A DNA stretch of 64,000 nucleotides from Sapria himalayana (taxonomy: Eukaryota; Streptophyta; Magnoliopsida; Malpighiales; Rafflesiaceae), in NCBI GenBank assembly GCA_029783825.1, contig JAREIK010001723.1, positions 1,065,371 to 1,129,370 on the forward strand. The letters run 5' to 3'. Positions 1 through 13,080 of the stretch are shown here, one piece after another. The notes beneath the pieces are model-generated. The model was not told the origin of the DNA. It ran no database searches and saw only the letters and a list, made by a program, of their open reading frames with translations. Numbering within the stretch: position 1 is the first letter of the stretch; every line of letters begins with the position of its first letter. The position numbers were made by a program, and so were the translations under genes.

Positions 1-1056
1 TAATTATTACCATATATAGTGTTGTAATATATAAATAATTCAGTTAATTTTTTGTGCATGAATCGTTTAGGTTGATATTTTTAATAAATGCATGTGAATA
101 TGTATGTTAAAATATTTTTTATCCCTTTCACCTTGACTTTAGGATTCATATAGATAGTTAGACAATAAAGATATAAAATGGTGGATCAGTATTTTAAGTA
201 CTTAATTTCTATCTTAATAGTTGTCTTAAAATAGTCATTTCTAAATTTTTTCAATATGCTATTAATATTATATAGATACTAGAGTTTAATGCAAGTAGTG
301 AGAGTGTAAATAGATAAACACATATTTGTCATGTCATAAAAAATTTTTAAAAATTTAATAAATAAATTTTTTATATTTTACTCTATCATTAATAATAAGT
401 TTGTTATTTTTATTATTGATATAATTAGATATTATATGTTTGTATTTAATATATAACTTCAATATTAGTAAAGCAAAATTTTAATGATTTCTCACATTCA
501 TTTAAAATTTCTTCTTATTTAAACTTATAAATAAAGATTATAAAATTCTTGTTTGTTAGATGTAAGAAGATATTTTAGTGAGTTTTGTATTTTTTTAATG
601 TGGGTGAAATAATTTTTTTTTTGTCTGTACTATCAGGTTAATAATGTGATACTTACATTTAACTTAAAATCTCTCCTAATTGTTCGTTTTAAATAATTCT
701 AACAAATATATTAATAATTACTTCATTGTTAGATACATTATCAAATGTGTTACTAAATATATTATTTTGAATATGATAATCTCTAAATTTTTTTTCACAT
801 ATTCTTATGGTATGGTCATTAGCGGATGAAGAATTTTTAAAAATTCTAAATTTTTTTTATTAAATATCTATTTATAATATATATAGTGGGTGGTAAGATA
901 TATAAAAAATGCATCATTATGATTAGTCTAGATATTGTATGTCACTGATATCATACTATTATATTGCATAAATTCATTAATTATTATTTATTTTTTTAAT
1001 TTATAATATTTAGTATGTCGTTGCTATATATGAATCTAGGAATAATATGATTTGTA
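1..1056 (-). pseudogene. Decayed hAT transposase remnant
   Basis: This stretch aligns by eye, on the minus strand, with the transposase part of the better preserved hAT copies at 20279-24051 and 40099-42510. Matching blocks include the segment around 160-340 (compare 21800-22010) and that around 640-830 (compare 22320-22500). It holds many stops and indels, so it no longer codes. It enters from the left edge of the window and is broken at 1057 by the LTR of a Ty1/copia element, so it is older than that insertion. The other half was not found on the far side of the copia element. Confidence 0.7.
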
Positions 1057-2607
1057 TATTAGAGTATGTCCTAAAAGTTAATCACTAGATGATTTATTTG
1101 AGATTTTTGTATTATATCTTATATATAAAAAATATTATTTTATGATTATTATATTTATTTAAATTTGAGTAAATATTAAACAAATATAATAATAATCTAG
1201 AGTGATATATTTTATGGAATACTATTTTAAATTGTCTCTAGTTAAGTATTAATATTTAAGGACAATATTAATAATTATGACTAACATGTAGGTTAACTAA
1301 TAAGAGATATTAAGTTAACACATGAGTATATGTTGGAGAACATATACTGAACTGATCTACAATGAGAATATTGTATAGATTATTATATAAATGTCATATA
1401 TATTCTAATAGTGATTATTATTATGAATTATTCTGACCTAAAATTACTATGATTTCTTATATAAGGAGTTGTATATTTTAGATTCAGTAATAGCCACTTG
1501 TAATAAGGTTGATTATAAAGTTGTTTAAATACAATAAATTGTGCAGAGTGATGTGATTGATGTTGATGGAATTTGTCTATTTTATATAACGAAAGTGATA
1601 TTCGTTGGTCCCTTGATTGAGGACTATTAAAATGCATGCCCATGTTAAAATAAGTTAATATGATATATTGAGCTTATTTTTTAAGTTAGTCTACTCAAAG
1701 ATCAAGAAAATTATAGATTGATATGAGATTAATGCTATTCGTGCCTCATAAATTAATCTTGATATTATGGACAAAAAGACAAAGTCATATAATAAAATAA
1801 ATCACAAAATTATGTTAACATATAAATTGATGTGAATCTATTATATTTTCGTCATTTGGCTAATAATGATGTATTGCTAATTGCCGCTCATTACTTGTTT
1901 TTTTAAAATGAGATTTTAAAGTTCGTCACTTTTACGAGAACTTATTGGGTCACACACATAAAAAACATATGAGTTCATTTTATTTTAGTTAGAATAAATA
2001 AAACTGGGCCTAATATTAAGTTTGAAATTTATTTTAAATCTTAAGCTACTTAGATTAAAGAGTTTGATTTAATTAGTGGGTATTTGGACCTTTAAAACGG
2101 ACCCAAATGTAAAGCTCACGTTTTTTTTTTCTTTTAGTTAATGATATATCTTTTTAGAAATATATGTGAGAATTCAAAATATTTTATTAATGATACATTC
2201 TTTTCATTAATGCTATATCCTTTTAGAAAGACATTTGAAAAATAAAAAAGTTTTATTAATGACATATCTTTTTAAAAAGGTGTGTAAAAAAATCAAAAGA
2301 TTTTATTGATGACACATCCTTTAGTTAATGATACATTCTTTTAGAAAGATATGTAAAAAATCAAAAGGTTATATAAAACAAGAAATAAAGAACAAAAAGA
2401 ATAACAAAGATACATTTGTGTGGATACCATTAGATGCATGTATGCTTGACTATGCTATAATTCGATCGAACTGTTTGGAATCAAAAATTTTTTTTCTGCT
2501 ATAATAGGTAACATTATTATCCAACGTTTAATTGTATTCACTTGGATAGCTTATGGGTTCCTAGTTCGCTACAAAATTTTGATATGAAATTTACTGGAAT
2601 GCTAACA
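1057..2607 (+). repeat. 5' LTR of copia element 1
   Basis: The first ~840 bases match 11789-12592 as a direct repeat, beginning at the same point (TATTAGAG here, TGTTAGAA there). The right boundary is set by a primer-binding-like site at 2609-2620 (TGGTATTGGAGG), resembling the initiator-Met tRNA complement used by plant copia elements. This gives an LTR of about 1.55 kb. The bases before it (TTGTA) would be the left target duplication, but the right one is lost. The two LTRs differ at many positions, so the insertion is old. Confidence 0.65.
2130..2400 (+). repeat. Imperfect tandem repeats inside LTR
   Basis: About four imperfect copies of a 55-65 bp unit. Each has a TTAATGATAYATYCTTTT-like core followed by AGAAAGATATGT and an A-rich stretch. 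They lie in the second half of the 5' LTR of copia element 1. Repeats of this kind in LTRs often hold promoter elements, but nothing here proves that. Confidence 0.6.
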
Positions 2608-2608
2608 A

Positions 2609-2620
2609 TGGTATTGGAGG
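2609..2620 (+). other. Primer-binding site, copia element 1
   Basis: TGGTATTGGAGG follows the LTR end and differs at two positions from the usual TGGTATCAGAGC of plant copia elements. The identical motif with one change occurs after the LTR of copia element 2 (36395-36406). Confidence 0.5.
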
Positions 2621-4139
2621 GAACATATGAATTGATTAAATTATTTTATATATTCATTTTATTAGATATGAACAAATATATTATCATGATGATACGAATG
2701 ATTTATGGGCATTTTGATTAATCATGTATGAAATAGATCTATAATATTAATATGAGTAATATAATAAGCAATTTAATATGATTAAACAATATTATTTGTA
2801 ACATATTCATGTTAATTTGATTAATAGGAACACTAAATTTTGTTTGTAATAAACAAGATTATAATATGATTATATTCATGAATTAATATATGGTGATTGT
2901 TTAAAGTGATTAGAGATTTGTATAATTGTTATATGAAGATATTTAAATGTTAAATAGCTTTATAGATGAAATTTTGATTTGATTATAGTCATAAATTGGT
3001 TTTATAAATTATTATTATTTTTGGTTGAGTAAATATGGTAGCAACTTATTCAATGAGTTAGCAATTTACTTTTGCTTCGGAAACTCCGCCCCCAACTCGT
3101 AAGGGGTGCTGTCGTTGGACCCCGCTAGGGGTAATGCTTTTAAGACTCGAAATTTAAATACATTATAAATAATTAATTTGATTAATTATAATCATGATAA
3201 AGTGATGCTAGATATATGTTTTGCATGGTGCATGACTATGGCCCTTTACCACATATGAATGGATTATGTTTGTTGTTGCGGTAAGCTTATTATTGCTTGT
3301 GTGTTGTGTTTTTAAATTTATAATTCTAGTTGTAAAATTCTTGATCTTATCTAATTTTCCTCGAATGAAATTTGATGTTTCTTTCTAGTTGTGTAATGTA
3401 TAATAAGAATTATATTTGATAAAAAGGTTATTTTGAAGGAGAAAACAACTAACAACATACGACAACTGAGAAAATACTTGGAGAAGATATAATACCTTTA
3501 TTTTCACCTTTTGATTTTTTCATTAGCTTGAGAATATCATTTTAGTCGGGGTCATAACTATATCATGTTTATTTTGTGTTTGTGCAATATATGTTGATAC
3601 ATGATTAGCTTAGTAAAATAAATACAAACACATTTAAATGTATGTGATTGGTTATTTTATTAAATAATTAAAAAAATCTTTCAAATTAAAATTAAGTTAA
3701 TAAAAGATGCTTACCAAAGTTTGATATTCATTATTACCTCGATCATTATTAGATTTTTTTTTTTCAAAGTGAAGTATCTTTATTTATTTTGGTAGAATAC
3801 GACAGGATAATTGTGATATCTAGCCTATTGAACTAAGTTATTTCAATTAGATTGAGAATTTAGACGTATAAAATTAGGTGATACACTATTAGATGGACTA
3901 GAAATAAAATGTATTCACTAAATTATCTAAGAGTTGTATTAGATATAATTAGTAAATGTTACATACCTAAATAGTTGTATTTTGGGCGATTAGCCAAAAC
4001 TAACTCATAACAAGGTCTTATATAAATCTTGGTCTACTAAAGGGTTAATTTATAATTATTATATTATTTTCCTTTAATTAAAGTCTTAATTAAATAAATT
4101 TAAAATATGATACAAATTTCTGCATAATTTTGGATTATC
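2621..4139 (+). other. Untranslated leader of copia element 1
   Basis: AT-rich sequence between primer-binding site and gag. No gene was seen. A GC-rich island of about 80 bases at 3065-3145 (two C/G runs, CCGCCCCC and GGACCCCGC) stands out and is unexplained. Confidence 0.4.
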
Positions 4140-5768
4140 ATGTCTGCAAACACATCAAATAATTTAGTGTTGTGATTTTTCCGTGAGAAATACAAGCTCA
4201 ATGGAGCTAATTTTTTGGAATGATACAGGAATTTAAGGATTGTCCATAAACAAGAAAGGAAATTATATGTTATTGAGCAGCTTATTCTTGAATTACATGC
4301 TCTTAATATTCTTTGTGCTGATAAGGATGCTCATATAATGCATCAATATGATTTATTGGATGTATCCTGCCTTATGCTTGCCACCATGTACTCCAAGCTT
4401 CAGAATCAACATAAGAACATCGATGCTTATTATATGGTTGAACTATTAAAACAACTATATCAAAAGCAGACAAGACATGATAGGTATGAGGTATTTAAGG
4501 CCTTGTTTCAATGCAAGATGATAGAATGAAGTCATGTTGGAACTCATGTGCTCAAAATGATTGAGTATATTGAAAATCTTGAAAGGTTGAGCTTTTCATT
4601 GAGCAAAGAGTTGATTACTGATTTATTTTTGTATTCATTGCTTGTTGGAACTCAAGATGACATATGTTATAATCAAAATTGTCAACATTTAATTGAATTG
4701 TTAAGCATGTCGAGAATGGCTAAACAAAATCTTAATAAGATTAAGCCCATAATGATGCTGCAAAAGGATAGAAAATTATAAGCTCTAAGGTAAGGGTAAA
4801 TCACAAATCAAAGGCGAGAAAATCTTATGCATTGAAACCTTAAGAAAAATGTGACAAAGGAATGTACTTGCTTTCACTGTGCTCAGACCAAACATTGGAA
4901 TATGAACTGCAAATAATATCTATAAGAATTGAAAAAGAAGAAAGGAAGTGAGACTCATGTATCATGTATTTATGTTATTGAGGTCAGCCCATTTACTTCT
5001 TCATCATGAGTATTAGATTTTGGATGTGCTTTTCATATTTATAATAATGTGTAGGATCTTAGAAAGAGTAGATCCTTGACAAAAGGCTAGATGGACCTAT
5101 GTGCTGGCAATGGTACAAGAGTTGATGCTGCAACTGTAGGATCTTATATTTTGTATTTGTCTATTAGACTTATTTTAGAAGTTGAGAATTATTATCATGT
5201 GTTTGCTTTATCTAGAATTATTATTTTTATTTTTTATTTGGACAAAGATTTTTTATTTGTAATAAAGAACAAATATTATTCTATTTATTTAAGTGAGATG
5301 TTTTATTGTAGTTTATAATTAACGAATGATCTCTACTTTCTAGACCTTGAAAGTATTGTTTATAACATAAATACAAAATAGTTAAAATTTAATGATTTAA
5401 ACCAAACATATCTCTGCACTATCGCTTAAGCCATATAAATGAGAAATACATATCTAAACTCTATAAAGATGGATTTATAGATACTATTTGATCTTGAATC
5501 CAATGAAGCATGCGAGTCTTGTCTATTAGGTAAAATGAAAAATTCTTTTTATTGGTCAAAGTGTATAAGCTAATGAATTATTAGGACTTGTACATAGTAA
5601 TGTATGTGACCCTTTCAATATAGCAACTAAAGGAGACTATCAATATTTCATTATATTTACTGATGATTTCAGTAAATATGGTTATGTGTATTTATTCAAA
5701 CATAAGTCGAAATCATAATAAAAGTTCAAAGAATTTAAGAAATAAGTACAAAATCAACTAGGAAAAAG
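4140..5768 (+). pseudogene. Copia element 1: gag, protease, integrase start (broken)
   Basis: Translation in shifting frames gives the usual plant copia order. From 4140 gag begins MSANTSNNL, followed by LNGANFLE and the block LLDVSCLMLATM. A second gag block around 4550 reads HVLKMIEYIENLERL. A CCHC zinc knuckle lies at about 4870-4911 (CFHCAQTKHWNMNC). The aspartic protease site at about 5010 reads DFGCA where the family has DTGCA or DSGA, so it is inactive. The integrase start near 5640 reads YQYFIIFTDDFSKYG. Several in-frame stops and frameshifts occur. The coding is interrupted at 5769 by a hAT insertion and resumes at 9449. Confidence 0.8.
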
Positions 5769-6119
5769 TAGAGGTGTAAATTGTGCTGGGACAGCCCAGT
5801 ATGGCACCAGGCACGACACGATTCGGTCGTGCCTGGGTCAGCTAGACACGGGAATTTGTCGTGCTCGGGCTCGTGTTGTGCCCGATCACGACATCAATTG
5901 TGCCGTGCCATACTGAGGCCAATCAGGCCTCGTGCCGTGCCTGATTTGACATGATTTCGTGGCCTGTGGCACGGCACATGGCTTACACTTCACCCCATCA
6001 CTAGCGCCACGCCATATGTATTGGGAAAATGAGTGGGCACAGGTTCGAATCCACTCCGACCCGACCCGCTATTCTGCCCGACCCGAATCCCCCCCAATGG
6101 TTAAAAAAAAATAAAATTT

Positions 6120-6194
6120 GAATATCAGTAGTTGGATTTCGCCTCCAATGGTTAGGGGGCAAAATCTGACGGTCCTCATGATTTTGCCCCCTAA
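6120..6194. repeat. Subterminal hairpin of hAT 1
   Basis: Perfect 15-bp arms at 6152-6166 and 6180-6194 (TTAGGGGGCAAAATC and its complement) with a 13-nt loop. Next to it a shorter arm pair is centred near 6136. The same structure, with compensating base changes, is present in hAT element 2 at 23662-23729. Confidence 0.8.
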
Positions 6195-6837
6195 AAATTA
6201 ATAAAAAATTAAAAAAAACATAACAATTACTTTTAAATTTTTTTTTTGTTTAATCTATAAAAAACTCATCACCTCTCGATAAATTTTATGTTTTTCATAA
6301 ATATTTATTCTCATTCTCAAAATTCTTTTAAAGCTCTTGATCTTCTCTTTTTTGGGACTCAGGATTTTATCATTCAGCTCGGCTTTTCGGGACTCACAAC
6401 TCGGGTTTGGAAGTTTGAACTAGACTGTGGTGCACTGAGCACGTGATCTACTTCACTGCTTTACGAGTATTTTAATTTTTATTTAGTATTGAACTATAAC
6501 TTTTCACAAAAAAAATATTATTTAAAAAAATTAAGCTTTTTTCTTTACTTTCTCTCTTTCTGGTCTCTCTCTCTCTCTCTTATCTGAATAACTAAAATAT
6601 ATCATCTAGGCTCTATCTTCTGGTTAACAAAAATAATAAAAAAAGACTAATGCTAATGAAATATATTTAAATTTAGAAAATAAAAATCTTACACAGAGGT
6701 TTGAGGCTGCTGAAATTTTGGTATCTCTAGTCATCTCAACTCAAACATCTAAAATATAAAAAACTAGGAGGACTTCTGTAGTTTGGATTCATTTTAATAT
6801 AATAAAACTAAAAAATATTAGGGGTGAGAAAGAAGAA

Positions 6838-8736
6838 ATGACACAGTGCAAATATTGTATGAGAAATTTAATTTATAAGAGTTAGTTTGGGATTGGGCAC
6901 CTTAAGAGGCATGCCGAATTATGCACCAAAAAATATGGTACATTAGATTCTAGACAATCCAACTTAATACTGTATTTTTTGAGATTGGATCCAGTCCAGT
7001 CTCAAAGTTTAATTCCTTCACATACCACAGCGAGTTGGGTAGGGAAAAAGCTTGCTTATCACATAGATGGATCTTCCGATCAAATTTTTGGAAGATCTAA
7101 GAGTAATGTGCATCATGCAGACATATTTTCAGCTTGCTTATCGTAGGATTCTTAGGTCCATATTTAGGAATGACGTATTAAAATTTTATAAGTAAGAAAA
7201 ATAAAAAATAATTAATGAATTTATGACATATAGTGGAGTGATGTCCATGATGCTCGATATCTGGATAATTCACGATGAATCATCTTATGCATGTCTCACC
7301 GATAATTATGTAGATTCTAACTAGACAATAAATAAAAAAATTTTAGGATTCTCTTCATCTTCATGATGACCCGATCATTTTTGAGTGTATAATAAAAATT
7401 TTTAGAGAATATAAAATTTAAAATAAAATTTTTAGTATTACACTCGATAACGTATTTAATAATGATTAACCTGATGTAGCGATTAATATTTTTGTTAGGA
7501 ATATTAGAGACGCACCATTAGGAGAGATTTTTCCTGTCAGATGCATGTGTCATGTGATTAACCTGATTGTACAAATGGATATGAAGGTGTGTTCCCCTGC
7601 ATTGGATAATATACATAATACACTAAAATATATTTGCACTTCTCGCAGACAATATGAGTTTGGTAGTTTCTGTTTGTCGGCGAATCTTGAGAAGAAAAAA
7701 TTTTAATCGGATCTGAGACACCGTTGGAATTACACGTATATGATGTTGTAGTCATGTGTTGGATACGAACACGTGATATTTGACTACGTCAATAGTAAGA
7801 CTGACGAACTTATTATTGATGATACTGACTGAGTTTCAGGAATTTTATTTATGAAAATTTTGAAGATTTTTTATCACGACTAACATGATATTCGACTAAC
7901 ATATCGGTTTATACTCTCACGACTTGCATTCTACTCAGGTACACATGCAATATTAATAGCATGTTTAGGAAGTATCGAGCTAACTCGACACTTAGCCATA
8001 TGGTTGTAGAAGTGGAAACTAAGTACTTAAAGTACTTGTTCATCGTTTCAATCCTTTATTGTTTTGCTGCATGCATGGACCCTAGGGTTAAGGTGGATGA
8101 GGTAGCTAATACCATGACTTATATTTCTTCGTGCATGAACCTGGAAGACCCACACGAAGGATTCATTCATGAGAAGCATGTTCACATACTACGATACTAG
8201 TAATAGTGATTGTATTAGTGAGATTGTGATTACGGATATGAATACATTCTTCAGAGATGATGATTTTTCCATTCAGTTAGTGAGGGAGAAACTACAGAGT
8301 GAACGGTAACATATGAGCGAGCTTTCTCGGTAATTAGTTACCTATTACTGCTCAATTCTATCATATTCTGATATTAAGAATCTTGATATAATAAAATAGT
8401 GAAAATCATGAGTCTATCTTTCTTGTGTTATCTAGGATGGTACGAGATCTACTGACTCACTCGGTGTCGACCGTATCATTTGTGTCTGTTTTTTCTGTTG
8501 TAGTGAAAATAATTTCAGATAGGAGATTGAGATTACTTTAAGATATTGTTGAGGTATTAGCCTGTTTGAAGGATTGAGAGGAATCGAGGTTTATCATCTA
8601 GGATCGTGCTGAAGCTGAGACATGGACTGCATTTGCTGTGAAAGCGGAGATATTGATTGCTGATGATGATGATCCATATGATTGTGATTTTGATGGTGTG
8701 GTTGATGATGATCATGATATGCCGATTGATGATTGA
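6838..8736 (+). pseudogene. hAT transposase, decayed (hAT 1)
   Basis: The product would be a hAT-superfamily transposase. From the ATG at 6838 the reading gives MTQCKYCMRNL followed by HLKRHAELC, a BED-type zinc finger. Further on are the blocks DIWIIHDESSYACL and, at 7950-8200, the region ending in YFLVSILYCFAACMDPRVKV-like residues. The carboxy end (8420-8590) holds the hAT dimerisation block, and the last ~25 residues are acidic, ending DHDMPIDD before the stop at 8734. Stops and frameshifts throughout mean it is not functional. Compare the longer open frame in hAT element 3. Confidence 0.8.
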
Positions 8737-9448
8737 CGTGGTTGTCAATTGCCCCTGTCTTTTGCTAGACGCCATTTGCCAATGCCACGCTATATGCCAT
8801 TTCATATTGTCACTTGATTTTGATTTTTTGATGTCTCACGGTCATGGACACAGTTGATGATTTGTGTTATTCTTGATTCTTATTTTTGATTTTGATATTT
8901 TATTTTGTATTGATTCTTCGTTTTTTTAATGTTACGTTATATTTGCTTTAGTTTGGTATCTATTGATCGATTGGATATTTAATTTGCTTTTATTTTTGTG
9001 ATTGTAATTTTTTTTAACTAAATTTTTTGTTTAATTTATTTTTGTATTTAAAATTTTCATTTAAAACTCTATAATTTAATTCTTATAAAATATAATTTAA
9101 ATTTATTAAAAATTAATAAAAAAATTTAACATTTATTAATATTGTATATTCAACAATTTTCTAGTTATAAATTTAAAAATTTTAAACATTATCTATATAT
9201 AATATAATATATATTTTATATATAGTTTAATACAAAAATTTAAATTTTTAAAAATAAAAAATTTTTTATTTTTTTTAATCAGGCCCGTACTTGCCTAACT
9301 TTGCACGGTACATATCCCGCTTGGTCGGCAGTCCTTGCCGGGCCTAGCTTGAATAAACTGTGCCGTGCTTTGCCCAGCACGAAAGCATGTTCGTGCTCAC
9401 AAAAAAATGAGTCGGGGTGTGGCTGATACGTTTTGTTTGACACCTCTA

Positions 9449-11714
9449 GGAAAAAATATTATGATACTTCAATTAGATGAGGTGGTGGATGCTTAAGCCA
9501 AGATTTTCGTGATCATCTAGTTCAGTGTGGGATCGTATTTCAACTCACTCCACCTAAATCATCATTAATATAATGGTATATCAGAAAGAGAATCGTATTC
9601 TGTTAGACATGGTACGATCAATGTAGAGTCATGCAGATTTTTCTTTTTTCTGGGAACATGCTTTGGAGATAACTGCTTTAATACCTAACCGTGTTCCATT
9701 TAAGGCAGTTTCAAAGACACAATATGAGATATTGATAGGAGAGAGTCACAAAATGTCTTTTATGAAGATTTGAGGTTGTGAGACTTATGTTAAACATTAA
9801 GTCTCAGAGAAATTAGGACCCAAATCTGATAAATATTATTTTGTAGGATATCATTAAAAAATAAAAGGATATTACTTTTATATTCTCATACAAAGCAAAG
9901 TAGGTGTCTCTAGAAATAATATTTTTCTAGAAAGAGAATTTATTTCTAGAGTAAAGTAAATCTTGAAAAAATTTGAGATATATTAACCAGCATTAAGACC
10001 TTGATGGAACTAGAACATGCATCATAAAGTATTGTGTATCATGAACTTGTTGCACCACAAAAAGTTGTGGAATAACCTGTTTGAGTAGAACGAGCTTTGT
10101 GTAGATTTGATAGGATAGGTTATTTGTATGAGAATTTTTTTCATTTTTTGTTTGATCACTATGATATAATGCTCGTTGATCAAAATGAACCTACATCCTA
10201 TTAAGAAGTCATAAAGAGTCTAAATTTTAAGAAATGACTGGATGTCATCATATCTAAAATGGAATCTATATATACTAACCAAGTATGAATTTTGGTTGAT
10301 CCGCATAAAGGGATAAATCTCATAGGATGCAAATGAGTTTTTAAACGAAAAACTAACACGGATGATAATACGCATAACTTTAAAGAGCGATTGGTTGCTA
10401 AATATTTTAAACAAATTTATGGTATAGATTATGATGAAATTTTTTCACCAGTTGTGTTCCTTATACTATTCAAATCTTTCTTACTATTGCAGCTTACCAT
10501 TATATGAAATCTAATAAATGGATGTTAAAACTATATTTCATAATGGGAATTTACTTGAGGATGTGTACATAACACAATTTGAAGGTTTTGTTGATCCAAA
10601 GGATGCTACAAAGATTTATAAGTTACAAAAGTTCATTTATGAATTAAAACAAGTTTCAAGAAGCTAAAATATTCAATTTGATGATTGAATCAAAGAGTTT
10701 GGTTTTTTTTAATAACATAGATGCATCTTATATATAAAAGGATGCTACATAAGGATCAATGAGAGCACAATCATCTTTTTTATTTTGTATGTAGACAATA
10801 TACTTCTCATTGAAAATAATATCATTGTATTACAATATATAAAGACTTGACTTGAAAATTATTTCTCAATAAAAGACTTAGGCGAAGCTGTTTATATATT
10901 AGGCATAAAGATCTATAGAGATACATCTAAGAGATTGCTTAGCCCGAGTCATAATACATATATTGATAAAGTGATTAATCATTTTGCTATGTAGAAATCA
11001 AAGAAAGGATTCTTGTTAATGTCGCATGGAGTGAGCCTTTCAAAGGCTTTATGTCCATCTACTAAAGAGGAAAGGGAATTTATGGATAAGCTTTCATATG
11101 CATCTGCTATTGGGTCTATCATGTATGTCATGATTTGTACTCATCTCGATGTTTCGTATGCATTAAGCATGGCGAGCAAATACCAACTAAATTCAGGTGA
11201 GAGTCACTGAACAACAATCAAAAATATTCTTAAGTACCTGAGAAGAACTCAAGTTTATTTCTTGATATATGGAGGTGATGAGGAATTCGTTGTAAAGAGT
11301 TATTACGATGTAAGTTTCCAAACTGATAGAGATGAATCTACATTACAATTAGGTTATGTGTTTTGCTTAATTAGTGGTGTTGTGAGCTGGAAGAGTTCAA
11401 AGCAAAATATAATTGTTGATTCTATTATAGAAACTAAGTATATTGTTGTTTTTGATGTAGCAAAAGAAGTTGTTTGGATCAACAAAATTATCACAAAACT
11501 TGATGAAGTTTCTAGAATAACTAATTTAATAGAAATTTATTGTGATAAAAATGAAGCTATTGCACAGGTTAATGAACTTAGATCTCAAAAGTGATCCAAA
11601 AACATGCTTTGGCGGTTCCATCTCATTTAAGAGATTATTGATAGAGATGTGAATATATGTAGAGTATTTATAGATGACAACATAGCAGACTAGTTGACCA
11701 AGGTTTTAGCATAA
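9449..11714 (+). pseudogene. Copia element 1: integrase end, reverse transcriptase, RNase H (broken)
   Basis: This continues the polyprotein interrupted at 5769. Around 9480-9700 the integrase reads QDFRDHLVQCGI, NGISERENR and ADFSFFWEHAL with shifts. Reverse transcriptase is seen at about 10330-10470 ([21 protein letters not shown]). The RNase H part at 11013-11590 is better kept: KLSYASAIGSIMYVMICT, then SYYDVSFQTDRDEST and VVSWKSSKQNIIVDSIIETK. It ends with DDNIAD*LTKVLA, matching the usual ADxFTKxL end, at the stop 11712-11714. At least a dozen stops or frameshifts are present. Confidence 0.8.
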
Positions 11715-11788
11715 AGGAAACATGATGGTCACAATTGGTTACTAAGTATTAAATATTTTAGTGATTGACTTTAGTGCTAGTGGGAGAT

Positions 11789-12592
11789 TGTTAGAATATA
11801 CTCTAAAAGTCGATCATTAGATTATTTTTTTAGGATTTTTGTATCATATCTTATAATTATTATATTTATTTAGATCTGTATAAATATTAGATGAATATAA
11901 TATTTCAAAGTGATATATTTTATAGAATACTATTCTAAATTATTTCTTATTAATATTTAAGGGTAATATTAATATAATAAGACTAGCATCTAGGTTAATA
12001 ATACGAGATATTAAGTTAACACATGAGTATATGTTGGAGAATATATACTGAACAGACCTGCTATGAGAATGATGCATAGATTATTATGTGTCATAGATAT
12101 TCTCATAGTGACTATTAGTATGAATCTTTTTTTGCCCTGAAATTACTATGATTTCCTACATAAGGAGTTATATACATTAGATTCAACAAATGTCACATGT
12201 AGTAAATATAATTATAAAGTTATTTACTAGGAATATAATAAATTGTGAGAGAGATGTGATTGATATAGATGAAATTTGTCACTTTTATATAATAAAAATG
12301 ATATCAGTTGGCTCCTTGATTGAGTATGACTACTAAAATACATGGCTATGCTCAAATAAGTTAATATGTGATATTGAACTTATTTGTTTAAGATAATCTA
12401 CTTAAAGATCAAGAAACTTATAGATTGATGAGATGATGATATGAGCCATGCATTATAAAATAATATAGATACCATGAATAAAAGAACTCATTTGTACAAT
12501 AAAATAAATCACGAAATTAGATTAAGTCAAATTTATTATATTTTCATCACTTGGGTAGCAATGATATGTTGCTAAATGCCGCTCATTATTGC
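11789..12592 (+). repeat. 3' LTR of copia element 1, truncated
   Basis: A direct repeat of 1057-1900, starting TGTTAGAATATACTC directly after a polypurine-like tract (GTGGGAGAT, 11780-11788). It stops after the shared GCCGCTCATTA block near 12592, so about 700 bases of the LTR are missing. What follows is GC-rich hAT-tip sequence and not the rest of the LTR. Confidence 0.75.
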
Positions 12593-12826
12593 AACCGGGC
12601 TAGGCATGCATGTTGTTCCTAGCCCAGTATGAGGCATGTGGGTCATGCTGGCCTTGCATGAGGCACGACTCGCGCCAGGCCAACATGACACGAGTCATGC
12701 TAGAGGCTGACACTCTCCATGATGAAGCACAATTTGGACTTTACCATGTCGGGTTAGGCATGGCTGAACCATTCCATGTTGTGGGCTGTGCTTGGGCCCC
12801 CGACCTATTTAACATCTCTATATGAA
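12593..12826. mobile_element. GC-rich hAT-like terminal segment
   Basis: This GC-rich block of alternating GGCATG/CATGCC words resembles the tips of the full hAT elements. It ends at the right with TTTAACATCTCTA, a decayed copy of the GTTTGACACCTCTA terminal repeat. No left terminal repeat was found. A 71-codon open frame here is chance coding in GC-rich sequence. Confidence 0.5.
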
Positions 12827-13080
12827 GTTCCGCTTCTTGCACACATTTTTGAAGATATTTTACTACTCAAAATTAGTTGCGTTAATAGTATCATGTGCAA
12901 GAGTTGAGTCAACTATCACTCGGAGAAATAATAATTGGACAATGAAATGACCCCATAACAATTGGACAAATTTTTTTTTTTTTGCAAATAACATCACTTC
13001 TATTCCTGTAATAATCTTCAACTTCTAGGAATTAGTACAAATATTATTTTTGAGTGCTACACAAAAAATTATAATTTAAG
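12827..13080. other. AT-rich sequence, nothing recognised
   Basis: No coding similarity or repeat ends were recognised between the hAT-like tip and the tandem duplication. Confidence 0.4.

Larger units (their letters stand above)
5769..9448 (+). mobile_element. hAT element 1, 3.68 kb, nested in copia 1
   Basis: It starts with TAGAGGTGTAAATTG and ends with GTTTGACACCTCTA, which are imperfect terminal inverted repeats. It is flanked by 8-bp target duplications GGAAAAAG (5761-5768) and GGAAAAAA (9449-9456). An 8-bp duplication and this end sequence are typical of Ac-like hAT transposons. GC-rich tips (5780-6000 and 9280-9430) flank an AT-rich body with a decayed transposase on the + strand. Because it splits the integrase of copia element 1, it arrived later. 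Confidence 0.9.
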
